From Desulfovibrio sp. (GTDB lineage: Bacteria; Desulfobacterota; Desulfovibrionia; Desulfovibrionales; Desulfovibrionaceae), in the NCBI GenBank assembly GCA_024699605.1, contig JAILPJ010000070.1, positions 1 to 44,381 of the forward strand: DNA of 44,381 bases, given 5' to 3'. Positions 7,480 to 16,503 of this stretch are shown here, in pieces. Every line of letters begins with the position of its first letter. The first letter of the stretch is position 1. A model generated the notes under the pieces. That model saw only the letters and a list, made by a program, of their open reading frames with translations. It had not been told where the DNA came from and searched no databases. The position numbers and the translations under genes are program-made.

Positions 7480-8193
7480 CTAATACACTGCCGGTTTTTG
7501 ACTGATAAGAATGGGCCGGCCAAGGTGCATACTTTCAAGAATATCCATAAGTTCCTTGGAACGGGCCGTATCGCCGCGTAGTTTCACCTGAATCAGCAGG
7601 AGTTTACGCTCTCGCTTCATATAGGTCCTCAGACCTCGGCCTTCAAGACGCTGACGCAGAGCATCAGCCGCATCTTCATTTTTCAGGGCAGCGACCTGAA
7701 AAACAAAATCCTGAAGTCCTGAAGGCGCCTGTGCCGCAAGAGGGGCAGAGACCTGGGGTGCCTGAGCAAGCGGGGGCTGATCAGTCACGGCTTCTTTGAG
7801 TGCGCCATCTTTCACGGCCGAATCGCCTGCTGTTTTCTCGCGACTTGCCGTAGCTTGCGCTTGAGACGAAGGACTGACGGCAGGCATACTCTGTATGGGT
7901 TTAGCTGGCGAAGAATTCCCCAGTCGATTGTCGTTTCTCAGCTCTCGCGAAAATTCAAGCTCTTCAGGCTGCAAAATACCCTCTTGCTGTTCTTCCTTGT
8001 TCTGCTCAGCCTCCATACCAGCCACATAGGCCGCACGCACCTCAGCACGCAACTGCTGCTCGGCGCTGGCGCGCCCACTCATCACCCCGCCAACATAAGC
8101 CAGGGCCACGGCACAAACAATGACGATGCCAAGACCCACAAAAGTCAAAGGCTTCAAGAGGAAGCCCCGTTCACTCGTTAAACCCTCTGCCAT
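7480..8193 (-). CDS. SPOR-domain inner-membrane protein
   Basis: 237 residues. A short cytoplasmic N-terminus is followed by one membrane helix (about 12-38, LTFVGLGIVIVCAVALAYVGGV), a low-complexity Ala/Gln/Pro/Ser-rich periplasmic linker (about 45-155), and a C-terminal SPOR domain of about 75 residues starting DFVFQVAALKNEDAADALRQRL. The order is that of FtsN or DedD, which bind denuded septal peptidoglycan through SPOR. Which division or envelope role applies here cannot be read from sequence. It follows hypB by 30 bp and probably shares its transcript. The TATGGCAG start has only a GGTGGAG site very close to it. Confidence 0.87.
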   Translation of the reverse strand: MAEGLTSERGFLLKPLTFVGLGIVIVCAVALAYVGGVMSGRASAEQQLRAEVRAAYVAGMEAEQNKEEQQEGILQPEELEFSRELRNDNRLGNSSPAKPIQSMPAVSPSSQAQATASREKTAGDSAVKDGALKEAVTDQPPLAQAPQVSAPLAAQAPSGLQDFVFQVAALKNEDAADALRQRLEGRGLRTYMKRERKLLLIQVKLRGDTARSKELMDILESMHLGRPILISQKPAVY

Positions 8194-8223
8194 ACTCCAC
8201 CCAAAAAAACCAAAAAGACAGAC

Positions 8224-8883
8224 CTAAGCGCCGCGCACAGCAGCCCTCGCACTGCGCAGCCAGTCATACCAGCCTTCAAGCCCCGTGGACTTCGTACTCG
8301 AAACTTCAAAGACCTTGAGATCACGGTTATTGCGACGAGCAAGGCCTATCGCCCGATCCACATCAAAGGACACATAGGGTAAAAGATCCACCTTGTTCAG
8401 AATCATCACCCGCGCGAGCTGGAAAAGAAGAGGATATTTTTCCGGCTTATCATCGCCTTCGGTCACGCTTAAGAGGGCCACCTTGTAATGCTCGCCCAGG
8501 TCAAATTCCACAGGACAGACAAGATTGCCCACATTTTCAATAACGAGTATGTCAAGCCCCTCGAGATCAAGCTTTTCAAGACAAGAGAGAATCATACTGC
8601 TTTCAAGATGACAGCCACCTTCCGTATTGATCTGCACCACCTGCACACCGCTTTTGGCAATACGCTGTGCATCGTTATCGGTTTGCAAATCCCCTTCAAT
8701 GACGGCAAATTTCAGCTCGTGGGAAAGGTCGGCCAACGTACGCTCAAGCAGCGTGGTTTTACCGGCGCCGGGAGAACTGATGAGATTAATCGTCAGAATA
8801 CGGCGTTCCTGCAACTGCGCCCGTACTTTTTGCGCCAGCTTTTCGTTATTCTCAAAAACGCTGCGAATTACGGGAATTTCCAT
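8224..8883 (-). CDS. hypB: Hydrogenase nickel-incorporation GTPase HypB
   Basis: 219 residues. HypB is the GTPase that, with HypA, delivers nickel to the large subunit of [NiFe] hydrogenase. The P-loop SSPGAGKTT is at 36-44. The G-domain metal-site residues Cys91-His92 (GGCH) and Cys123 (LVCP) are present, and the GTPase base-binding NKVDL is near 170. The N-terminal CxxCGC nickel motif and the His-rich stretch of some HypB proteins are absent, so this is the short form. GAGG is 6 bases before the ATG. No hypA or hydrogenase structural gene is in the window. Confidence 0.96.
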   Translation of the reverse strand: MEIPVIRSVFENNEKLAQKVRAQLQERRILTINLISSPGAGKTTLLERTLADLSHELKFAVIEGDLQTDNDAQRIAKSGVQVVQINTEGGCHLESSMILSCLEKLDLEGLDILVIENVGNLVCPVEFDLGEHYKVALLSVTEGDDKPEKYPLLFQLARVMILNKVDLLPYVSFDVDRAIGLARRNNRDLKVFEVSSTKSTGLEGWYDWLRSARAAVRGA

Positions 8884-9058
8884 TTTTCACCTCGACAGGT
8901 TGAATACGAAAAAATATATAAAAAGGGAGAGTATTTTTCACGAAAATTTGCATTTACAGTGTACCCAAAAGGGGGTAGTATGTAAACTAGATCCCGCGAT
9001 TGCGGCTTTGGCCTTTGTTCATGCCCTCAAACTCTCCCCTGAATTCAGGAAGATGATC

Positions 9059-9883
9059 ATGGAGCCAACTTTCAAATTCATGGGCGTCTACTCAGTGCAG
9101 ACGAAAGGACAGGAAAGAAGAGAAAAAGAACTCTTCTTTGTCTGGCAGGTGCATAACAACGAGCAAGTCAAAATCCACGTTCAGGAGATTGACAAAAACT
9201 ATCGTCCCAAGAGCAAGGTCTATAGTATAGACGGCACCACCTTCACCTTTTTCACCTTTGAGCCCTCCATCGTTGCACTTCCCAAGACCACACCAGAAGA
9301 AATCCTGGGCCTACAGAAAGCAGCAAAACCCGACGGGCATGTTCTCAAGTCACAGAGCAATGATTTTGACGTGGACTTCTGGCGCTTTGGACAAAAGCCC
9401 CAGCCTTCCGCGCAGAAAATAAGCCCCGAAGCGGAAGATCAGTCCAAGGAATTATCGCAGATCAGTTTGGAGAAAACGCTGCGCAACGATTTTGACGAAG
9501 CCCTCGAGCAACTCAACGAACCCCATGCACGACGCGGAGCCCTTCGCTTCATTAAGACCATTCCACAACAGAAGACCATCAAACCGCGCCACAAGCACAT
9601 GCTCAAAGATTTTATGACAACCTTGCGCAAGCGAGAACTGCCTGAAATCGCCTTGCTTTTTGCTACAAAAAATGTGGAACTGGCTCCTGAAGACGATCAT
9701 GCCCATTTCAATCTTGCCCGCATTTTTTGTATCCTTGAACGTTACAAGGACGCCATTGCCCATCTTCACAAGGCTATCGAGCTGCCCAACAAAGATAGAG
9801 AAGACCAAAAGATTTATTGGAAGATGCTACGCTATGTTGAAAAACAACTCCGCCGGCAGCAACGACCTAAATACTATAGATAA
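9059..9883 (+). CDS. TPR-repeat protein of unknown role
   Basis: 274 residues from the ATG at 9059, chosen because AGGA lies 8 bases upstream; an ATG at 9053 is possible. Longer upstream frame would run into hypB on the other strand and is rejected. The N-terminal ~80 residues form a domain with FFVWQVHNNEQVKIHVQEI that I do not recognise. A charged linker follows. The C-terminal ~100 residues contain tetratricopeptide-type helices (NVELAPEDDHAHFNLARIFCILERYKDAIAHL). No signal peptide or membrane segment is seen, so it is probably a cytoplasmic adaptor. It is divergent from hypB. Confidence 0.8.
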   Translation: MEPTFKFMGVYSVQTKGQERREKELFFVWQVHNNEQVKIHVQEIDKNYRPKSKVYSIDGTTFTFFTFEPSIVALPKTTPEEILGLQKAAKPDGHVLKSQSNDFDVDFWRFGQKPQPSAQKISPEAEDQSKELSQISLEKTLRNDFDEALEQLNEPHARRGALRFIKTIPQQKTIKPRHKHMLKDFMTTLRKRELPEIALLFATKNVELAPEDDHAHFNLARIFCILERYKDAIAHLHKAIELPNKDREDQKIYWKMLRYVEKQLRRQQRPKYYR

Positions 9884-10000
9884 GCCAGCGAAGAGCGCTC
9901 TCTGATGGTGCTGGGCAATTTGCCTCCAGAGAGCAAAAAATATTTTTTCAATCCATCTCCGTCTTTCCCCCTATCACGCATCAAGCTTAACGAAAAACAT

Positions 10001-10058
10001 TGGAGGCAGCGTTTCCTCTCTGAACCTTGACTCTGAGGGGCTGCGCTGAAGATAGTTG
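10001..10058 (+). promoter_or_regulatory. Shine-Dalgarno plus hairpin leader of the AMIN gene
   Basis: TGGAGG (10001-10006) abuts the arm CAGCG (10007-10011). The partner arm CGCTG is at 10044-10048, and an inner pair CCTC (10015-10018) with GAGG (10035-10038) extends the fold. The ATG follows 10 nt after the 3' arm. No other Shine-Dalgarno is near the ATG. Confidence 0.65.
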
Positions 10059-10871
10059 ATGAATAAAGCCCTGCTTACCATTTTGCTTGCGGTCTGTGTT
10101 CTCGGCATGGCTCTCATTTTGCTGAATGAACGCTTAAGTGGAGACACGCCACCTATTCAGACTCAAGAGAATGGACAATTCCCGCCTCTGGGCACTAAAC
10201 CTTCGGCCCCACAGCATACGTTGCCATTAACCGTTCCCGAAGCCGAACCAGCGAAAAACGAAACAACACCGCCTCAGCCCCAAAGTTCTGGTCGTCGCGA
10301 GGTAGCTACGGCGCAAGAGACAGAAAGTGTCAGAAACAAACCGTCAGCGCCCGCTGCGGAAAAAGCTCCTGAAAAAGCGCCTGAAAAAAAGCCTGAAAAC
10401 ACTATGGGCAGTATTCGCCCCATAGCCCGCACCGAGCAGGACATCCGTGCCAGTGAAAAAGAACGTGAAACAGCCCGTCCCCAAAAGGAGAACGTCCAGC
10501 CTGAAAAAGAAGTTCAGCCACAGCAGAAAGATTCGCAAGAGAAAGCTGGCAAAGACAAGAGCCAAAAGCCAAAGATCACAAAATTTGTGGTTTTCTCTCG
10601 TGATAAGGGGGCAACAGTACGTCTCGTGGGAAGCGCCGATCTCAAATATAAAACATCTCAGATGCACTCACCAGAACGCGTGCTGATCGAACTCGATGGG
10701 GATTGGGACGTTACAGTGCCTCAAATTCCGAAAAACCCTCTTGTCAACGCCATACGCGTGGGCCGACAGAACAATAAAACACGCATTGTCCTTGATATGA
10801 AAGCCGCACCCAAAACCTGTCGCACCATTCCCAACAAAAACAGACAGCTCGACGTGCGCGTGGATCAATAG
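10059..10871 (+). CDS. AMIN-domain envelope protein with long linker
   Basis: 270 residues from the ATG at 10059 (a TTG one codon earlier is possible). An N-terminal membrane anchor or uncleaved signal (LLTILLAVCVLGMALILL) is followed by about 140 residues of Pro/Glu/Lys/Gln-rich linker with EKAPEKAPEKKPEN repeats. The C-terminal ~95 residues are an AMIN-like beta domain (FVVFSRDKGATVRLVG ... RVLIELDGDWDV ... NAIRVGRQNNKTRIVLDM). AMIN domains localise amidases and secretins to peptidoglycan, but no amidase domain is fused here, so this looks like a stand-alone cell-wall-targeting protein. It is monocistronic, with a long hairpin 63 bp after the stop. Confidence 0.83.
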   Translation: MNKALLTILLAVCVLGMALILLNERLSGDTPPIQTQENGQFPPLGTKPSAPQHTLPLTVPEAEPAKNETTPPQPQSSGRREVATAQETESVRNKPSAPAAEKAPEKAPEKKPENTMGSIRPIARTEQDIRASEKERETARPQKENVQPEKEVQPQQKDSQEKAGKDKSQKPKITKFVVFSRDKGATVRLVGSADLKYKTSQMHSPERVLIELDGDWDVTVPQIPKNPLVNAIRVGRQNNKTRIVLDMKAAPKTCRTIPNKNRQLDVRVDQ

Positions 10872-10934
10872 CTGAAAAGCCAGAACAATCAACGCGTTTT
10901 TTCGATCTGCGGTGCCGAACGTGCCAAGGCACGG

Positions 10935-10987
10935 CAAAGACAAGAAGGCGGAAGCAAACGATACTTGCTTCCGCCTTCTTGTCTTTG
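10935..10987. terminator. Long 23-bp hairpin between the AMIN gene and proC
   Basis: CAAAGACAAGAAGGCGGAAG and three more bases pair perfectly with the mirror sequence at 10965-10987 around a 7-nt loop. There is no long T-run after it, though the 3' arm itself is U-rich (TTCTTGTCTTTG). It sits between convergent genes and most likely terminates the AMIN transcript. Confidence 0.6.
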
Positions 10988-11133
10988 CACTCATTGAGAC
11001 CTGATGACGAGATAAGCCTTTTATAAAACCTTCTTTTTGAATGTTTTAATTAAATTTTTGGCAAGAATCGAACGTTTTAATTAAAAATTTGAGAAACTTC
11101 CGTAAACACGGTCTCCTACCGTCCGGTAGGCGT

Positions 11134-11934
11134 CTACGACTCTTGTTCCATGGCCAAACCACGGGCGTTGGCTGCAAGCACGGCATCAATCACAATACCA
11201 GAGAAACCCCGGCGATCAAGGACATTGACGCCTTCAATGGTCAAGCCATGCGGAGAACAGACGTTATCCTTAAGCTCTGCCAGATGCTCTGGCGATTTTT
11301 CCGCCATGACAGCACAGCCCTCGACAAGTGCTTGCACCATTTTTCGGCTCGCCTCATGGGAAAAACCGAGCGTTACGCCAGCCTGGCTGAGAGCCTGCAT
11401 CATAGCAAAGACATAGGCAGGTCCTGCTCCAATAAGACCGGAAAAAGCGGCAAACTGACTTTCCGCAATCTCAATACAAAGACCAAGATTACGAAAAAGG
11501 GCCAGAATCTCCTCAGCACGCTCGCGGCTCAGGTTGTCAGAAAAGGCAAAGGCAAAAACCCCCTTGCCCACAAGCGCTGGAGTATCCGGCATACAGCGGA
11601 CAAGAGGACAAAGCCCGCCACTCATCCGAGCTAGCTTCGACAAGGAAACACCGGCTGCCACCGAAAGTAACACTTTGTCAGCTGTCAGAGCCCTGGAAAT
11701 TTCTTCAAGCACGCCAGGCACCTGGGCTGGCTTGACGCAGAGCAAAAGAAAGTCCGCCTGTTGCGCGACTTCTAAGGCGCTGGACAGACGCTGTACGCCC
11801 TGTGCTTCCAGGCCGGCAAGGCGTGCCGCAGTCCGCGTATAGGCACAAAAGCGCTTTCCCGAACCCGCAGACCGCAAAAGGCCCTCTACTAACGCCCCAC
11901 CCATATTGCCGCAGCCAATACAACCAATGACCAT
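11134..11934 (-). CDS. proC: Pyrroline-5-carboxylate reductase
   Basis: 266 residues, the usual length. ProC reduces pyrroline-5-carboxylate to proline with NAD(P)H in the last step of proline synthesis. The N-terminal Rossmann motif GCIGCGNMGGALVEGL is at residues 4-19, with VKPAQ near 68 and RCMPDTPALVGKG near 112. The C-terminal helical domain carries IGAGPAYVFAMMQAL. The substrate-site signature usually written SPGGTT reads SPHGLT here, an unusual double change in a conserved loop. AAGGA lies about 9 bases before the ATG. A TATAAT at 11979-11984 is probably its -10 element, without a clear -35. Confidence 0.94.
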   Translation of the reverse strand: MVIGCIGCGNMGGALVEGLLRSAGSGKRFCAYTRTAARLAGLEAQGVQRLSSALEVAQQADFLLLCVKPAQVPGVLEEISRALTADKVLLSVAAGVSLSKLARMSGGLCPLVRCMPDTPALVGKGVFAFAFSDNLSRERAEEILALFRNLGLCIEIAESQFAAFSGLIGAGPAYVFAMMQALSQAGVTLGFSHEASRKMVQALVEGCAVMAEKSPEHLAELKDNVCSPHGLTIEGVNVLDRRGFSGIVIDAVLAANARGLAMEQES

Positions 11935-11978
11935 TTCCGCTGTTCCTTTCTCCGTAACTGTTTGTCTAGCCTTGCAGA

Positions 11979-11984
11979 ATTATA
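11979..11984 (-). promoter_or_regulatory. Probable -10 element of proC
   Basis: A perfect TATAAT on the minus strand, 45 bases before the proC start codon. No TTGACA-like element is found at 16-18 bp, so an activator or an extended -10 would be needed. Confidence 0.5.
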
Positions 11985-12268
11985 CCACCTATCTGCCCAA
12001 AATCAGGCGGAGCAGGGAGCGTAACGCCTCACAGGACTCCTGTCATGGACTTCCTCATGCCGCAAAGGGACCGGAGTCTGTCTGCGCTCGCCCTTGAGAG
12101 GAGTCAGGCAGCCTATGGCTCTCTTCGGGACAGATTTGAGAAACTCTCAACTTACGCCGCAAGCAACGCATTCATCAGAGATTGATCCCGATGCAGGGAC
12201 TTCTGCATCCTGCGCTTAGCGCTGCTCAGGCCAACTGTGACAGAAGGTAGCAGGCAAAGGCACCTGCC
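11985..12268. other. Structured intergenic region between ctpA and proC
   Basis: 284 bp without a gene. It has GCGTAA (12019-12024) complementary to TTACGC (12152-12157), a TTGAGA-AAC-TCTCAA palindrome (12136-12150), and GATGCAG paired with CTGCATC (12191-12210 region). It could hold a small RNA or a leader. I do not recognise a known class. Confidence 0.3.
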
Positions 12269-13588
12269 TTAATTTTTAATATCCCTGATCCGTGGCAATG
12301 CCTTGACCATCTGCAAGGCCATGCGCAACTGATTGTCTCTCTGCAGCTGCTCCTTAGCCTCTTCGGTCTTGCTCTTTTCTTTGCCGTCCTTTTTGTCTTT
12401 GTTGTTTTCAAGATGACGGTTCAGATCCTGTTCGCGCACCGTCAGTTTGGGCTGCGTTTTCTCATCCTGACGCGGCATTTCAAAGGGGACCTCCACGTCG
12501 GGAACAATGCCTTCCGCCTGAATCGAACTGCCACTTGGTGTGTAATAGAGCGCAACAGTCAGTTTGACACCCGAGCCATCGGGCAGAGGGATAATATTTT
12601 GCACGCTCCCCTTGCCAAAGGAACGTTCTCCCATAATCAGAGCCCGGTTCTGGTCGTGCAAGGCCCCAGCCACAATTTCCGAGGCCGAGGCAGAACCGGC
12701 GTTGATCAAAACAACCAGCGGCACGGTCACATCATCTTTCTGATCCTTTGCCTCATAGACGCGCTCGTTAGCCGCACGGCCCTTGATGGAGACTATGGCT
12801 CCTTGCGAAAGGAAGATATCAGAAATACTCACGGCCTGATCCAGCAAACCACCGGGATTATTCCTGAGATCAAAAACGATGCCCTTGAGTCCACCCTGCG
12901 CCTTGCATTCCTTCTCGGCAGCTTTGAGAGCCTTCTTCAACTCCTCCGTGCTGCGCTCGGAAAAGCGTGTCAGTCTAATCCAATAAAAACCATCCTCAAG
13001 CATTTTCGACTTGACACTGATCAAAGGAATAGAATCACGGACAATGCGTACGGTCTGTGAACTCTTGTCATCAGCGTGCACAATGGTCAATTCCACTTCC
13101 GATCCCTTGGGACCACGAATACGGCTGACCACTTCCTGCAGGGAAAGTTCCTGTGTGGACTGACCATCGATGGTCATGATGATATCACCGGCTCTCAGTC
13201 CTGCACGAAAGGCCGGGGTATCTTCTATGGGAGCGACCACCACGACCTGATTATTCTCCATGGAGATCTCAATACCAACGCCAAAAAATTCGCCGCTGGT
13301 GGTCTCCTGCATTTCCTTATACTCTTCACTGCTCATAAAGGTTGAATGAGGATCAAGTCCCTGCAGCATCCCCTTCAAGGCCCCATTGATCAGCTCTTTC
13401 TGCGTCACGTCCTTGACATAATGGTGCTCCACGAGATCAAGCACCTGACTGAAACGCCTGAGAGAGGCATATTTGTCCGCCACGCCTTCAGATCCCTGTG
13501 CCTTTTTGGCCTGAGTCAGATCAGCTGAAAAAAGCAGCGGGTAAAAAACAAAAAGGCAGATCAAAAGAAATCGGAACAGAAAAGGCAT
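12269..13588 (-). CDS. ctpA: C-terminal processing protease (S41, CtpA type)
   Basis: 439 residues from the ATG at 13588, chosen because AAGGAGG lies 8 bases upstream. The signal peptide (FLFRFLLICLFVFYPLLF) places it in the periplasm. The PDZ domain is about residues 103-170 (GVGIEISMENN ... GLRAGDIIMTIDG). The S41 catalytic core follows, with GSASASEIVAGAL (298-310) carrying the serine and GKGSVQ (325-330) carrying the lysine, here Lys326. This family trims C-termini of envelope proteins. A charged Lys/Glu-rich tail of about 60 residues ends the protein. It is 136 bp downstream of the M16 peptidase gene and in the same direction. Confidence 0.95.
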   Translation of the reverse strand: MPFLFRFLLICLFVFYPLLFSADLTQAKKAQGSEGVADKYASLRRFSQVLDLVEHHYVKDVTQKELINGALKGMLQGLDPHSTFMSSEEYKEMQETTSGEFFGVGIEISMENNQVVVVAPIEDTPAFRAGLRAGDIIMTIDGQSTQELSLQEVVSRIRGPKGSEVELTIVHADDKSSQTVRIVRDSIPLISVKSKMLEDGFYWIRLTRFSERSTEELKKALKAAEKECKAQGGLKGIVFDLRNNPGGLLDQAVSISDIFLSQGAIVSIKGRAANERVYEAKDQKDDVTVPLVVLINAGSASASEIVAGALHDQNRALIMGERSFGKGSVQNIIPLPDGSGVKLTVALYYTPSGSSIQAEGIVPDVEVPFEMPRQDEKTQPKLTVREQDLNRHLENNKDKKDGKEKSKTEEAKEQLQRDNQLRMALQMVKALPRIRDIKN

Positions 13589-13724
13589 GTATTCAGGCCT
13601 CCTTGGCCGCTCAGAGGTGACGACAAATGGTGCAAAACACACACATGAATTGGCCGCTTATAGCAAATTTTAAGCAGAACTCAAAGCCATTTGCCCGGAA
13701 AAAAACGCTTTTGTCCCCACTTTT

Positions 13725-16454
13725 CTACGGTTCAACCGTCACCGTGTAGGCACTTTCCAAAGCAAAATACTTTTGCGCACACGCCTTGAGGTCCTGCGGG
13801 CTCAATTCTCCGGCCCTTTGGATGAGCTTTTGACGAAAATCAAAGGGCAATGCCAAGAGCGCATTCTTGGAAGACTCCCGGCTGCGCGAGGCAAGACTCT
13901 GGTTTGAACGCAGATATTCACCGAGCAGCCGGTTCACACCTGCGGCAAGCAGTTCGGCAGGCAGCTCTTGCGTGCAAAGCTTTTCAATCACACGAGCAAA
14001 TCCCTGCTCGGCCAAAGCCAGCTTCTCGGGGACCGTACCAATATAAAAGCAAAAAGATCCTGACTTGGGCAGTGTACGGACAAAAGCCGTAACCGTATAG
14101 CCCAGCCCCTGCTCATCGCGCATTTGGGAAAACAGCAGTCCACTCTGTCCCGAAAGGATATTGGCAAGAAGCGCCAAGGCCGGAGCATCCTCATGCTGAA
14201 CAGGAACCGTGGGGAAAACTTTGAGCAAATGAGCCTGGCTGCGGCCAGCAAGCTTAAGAGAAAGTTGTTTTTCCGCGCCCAGCTGTGGCGGCTGAATGCT
14301 GTCCTTGACCCCCTTCTTGTCACCGATCTGGGCGGCCAGATTCTGAGCAAAGGAAAGCATCTTCGCACGTTCAAAACTGCCGGCAACGGTCAAAATCCAA
14401 GGCTCTGCCTCCTGTCTAGCCCAGAATCTGCGCACAACTTTCTGGTCAAAACGCTCCAGCAGCTCAGGCTTGCCGAGGTCGTCGTACCCATAGACATGGT
14501 TCGGGTAGAGAAAGGGACGTAATTTCGCAAAAAGGTAGCGTAAGGGCTGATCCTCACGACTCTGCAGGGCGGAAAGCATCAGTCGGCGCTCGCGCTGGAT
14601 ATCCGCCTCGGCAAAACGCGGCTTGGTCAAGACCTTTTTCAAGACATCGCACATGTCCTCGGAAAAACGCGAGGGCCCGTCCATTTCCAGGCTAAAGCTC
14701 TGACGTCCACTATTCACGCTGAACGACAAAGCGCGCTGGGCCAAGAAGGTCTCAAAGGCCTGGGCATCGAGATCCGCGGCACCATCGGTCAAAAGCTCTG
14801 CCACAAGATGGGAAAGCCCCTCTTCTTCAGGGCCTAACAGAGCATTACCGCCAAAACGCGTCAAATTCAGCGACAGATAGGGGGCATGGGTATCAGGCAG
14901 AAGAATCAGTTTACAACCGTTGAGAAGATTGATCTCCTCCCTGCCGCCAGTGGTATAGGCCAGAGCCGGTTTTTGCGCAGTAGACTCAGCCGGAAAATGC
15001 TGCTGCAGGATCTTGGCAAAATCGGGGAGCTTGGCTTGCTCTGGCGCCAGCACGCGCACTCTGAGCAGCCCGGGATCAAACCATTGCGCTGCGGCCTCTC
15101 CAAGTATGGCCGGTGTAATCTCCTTAAGCGTACGACGATAATTTTGCTCGCCAGTCGCTCCGCCCAAAAGAAACTGGACCGTACTCTTCCAGCCGGCCAA
15201 ACCCTGAAGGGTTTCGCCAGCCCGGTCCATGCTGTCACTGATATTCAGTTTGGCGCGTTCGAGCTCTTGGCCTATTTTTTCTCCAGCAAGCCCCTGACCT
15301 TCCCGTAAGGCTCGTAGATCTTGGGTAAACTCTTCAAAAAACGGAGCAACTTTTTCCTCGTCCAAGACAACCGTGACCGACAAAAGGCCGGCACGTGCAA
15401 GACTCATATTATCCACGCTGATACTATCGCAGAGCTCTTTTTCATAACGATACTTGTGGACAAAACGCGAAGAAGCATCTCCACCCAAAATATAGCAGAG
15501 CACATCGAGTTCTACAGAAGAGAGATTGGTCAATGCCGGAGCCGGAAATGCCAGTCCGAGATAGACCTTTTTCCAAGGGCCACGCCGCACGGAAACGATT
15601 TGGGCATCCGGGGCCTTGCTCAGATCCACAGGCGGCAAAGCCGGCAAGTCCGTCGTGTTTTTCATGTCGCCAAAGAGCTTGGTAACATAGGCCAGAACCT
15701 CGTGAGGCTCGATATCACCTGCCACCAGCAAGGCCATATTCTGCGGTTGATACCAAAAATTCCGATAGGCTGAGAGGGTTTGGGCCGTGACAGCCCGAAT
15801 CGTCGGCTCATAGCCGATAATCGGCCGTCCATAGGGGCTATGGGCAAGCGCCGCAGTCGCCAAATCCTCATAGAGCTTATGCTCGGGAGAGTCCTCGCCT
15901 CCCTGCAATTCAGAGACAATCACATCCTTTTCAGGTTCAAGCTCTGACGCATCCAAGGTGGCCTGAAAAGCCATATCCTTGACCACATCAAGGCTCGTGC
16001 GCCAGTGTGCACTTGGAATATCGGTCACATACCAGGTTCTGTCGTAGCTTGTGGCTGCGTTGAGATAGCCTCCAAGGGATTCCACCTCTTCGGCAACCTT
16101 CCCCTTGGGGCGATGATCGGTCCCCTTGAACACCATATGTTCCAAAACGTGACTTATGCCTGCTTCTTCGGGGCGCTCATTGGCCGAGCCTGTGGCCACG
16201 AAAAGACGTGTGGAAACCAGAGGAAAACGGGTATCGCGGATAAGATAGACTGTCAGGCCATTGGCCAGTCGCGTCAGAAGTTCACTGTCATTGCCCACAG
16301 TCTGAGGCGCAGGCTCAGTCTGAAGGACAGGCGCAGGCTCTTGCTGGAGGACAGGCGCAGGCTCAGTCTGAACCCAAGCGCTGTGCGATTCGGCCAGGCT
16401 CACAAAAACAAGCAGAGCCCAAAAACACAAAAACAGGAATAAAGGTTTGGCCAT
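13725..16454 (-). CDS. Periplasmic M16-family zinc peptidase
   Basis: 909 residues with two M16 halves. A signal peptide (about 1-22) is followed by three EPAP repeats (EPAPVLQ) near 31-50. The inverted zinc motif HVLEH is at 102-106, and the third ligand is predicted as Glu182, 76 residues downstream as in pitrilysin. The second half (about 500-909) resembles the inactive M16C partner domain and lacks HxxEH. These enzymes degrade or process peptides in a closed chamber. AGGA lies 6 bases before the ATG. It follows the YcaO gene by 49 bp in the same direction, so co-transcription is likely. The substrate is unknown. Confidence 0.92.
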   Translation of the reverse strand: MAKPLFLFLCFWALLVFVSLAESHSAWVQTEPAPVLQQEPAPVLQTEPAPQTVGNDSELLTRLANGLTVYLIRDTRFPLVSTRLFVATGSANERPEEAGISHVLEHMVFKGTDHRPKGKVAEEVESLGGYLNAATSYDRTWYVTDIPSAHWRTSLDVVKDMAFQATLDASELEPEKDVIVSELQGGEDSPEHKLYEDLATAALAHSPYGRPIIGYEPTIRAVTAQTLSAYRNFWYQPQNMALLVAGDIEPHEVLAYVTKLFGDMKNTTDLPALPPVDLSKAPDAQIVSVRRGPWKKVYLGLAFPAPALTNLSSVELDVLCYILGGDASSRFVHKYRYEKELCDSISVDNMSLARAGLLSVTVVLDEEKVAPFFEEFTQDLRALREGQGLAGEKIGQELERAKLNISDSMDRAGETLQGLAGWKSTVQFLLGGATGEQNYRRTLKEITPAILGEAAAQWFDPGLLRVRVLAPEQAKLPDFAKILQQHFPAESTAQKPALAYTTGGREEINLLNGCKLILLPDTHAPYLSLNLTRFGGNALLGPEEEGLSHLVAELLTDGAADLDAQAFETFLAQRALSFSVNSGRQSFSLEMDGPSRFSEDMCDVLKKVLTKPRFAEADIQRERRLMLSALQSREDQPLRYLFAKLRPFLYPNHVYGYDDLGKPELLERFDQKVVRRFWARQEAEPWILTVAGSFERAKMLSFAQNLAAQIGDKKGVKDSIQPPQLGAEKQLSLKLAGRSQAHLLKVFPTVPVQHEDAPALALLANILSGQSGLLFSQMRDEQGLGYTVTAFVRTLPKSGSFCFYIGTVPEKLALAEQGFARVIEKLCTQELPAELLAAGVNRLLGEYLRSNQSLASRSRESSKNALLALPFDFRQKLIQRAGELSPQDLKACAQKYFALESAYTVTVEP

Positions 16455-16503
16455 ACATCATCCTAACAGTTTTGGCCTGCTGCTTGGCAGGCAAGATCCG
16501 AAA

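Noticed and set aside
8627..9058. N-terminal extension of the TPR protein
   Set aside because: It would overlap hypB on the other strand; AGGA 8 bases before the ATG at 9059 gives a better start.
11039..11089. Two GTTTTAATTAAA repeats as a CRISPR or IS trace
   Set aside because: Only two short copies, no spacers or associated genes; simple AT-rich similarity between convergent genes.
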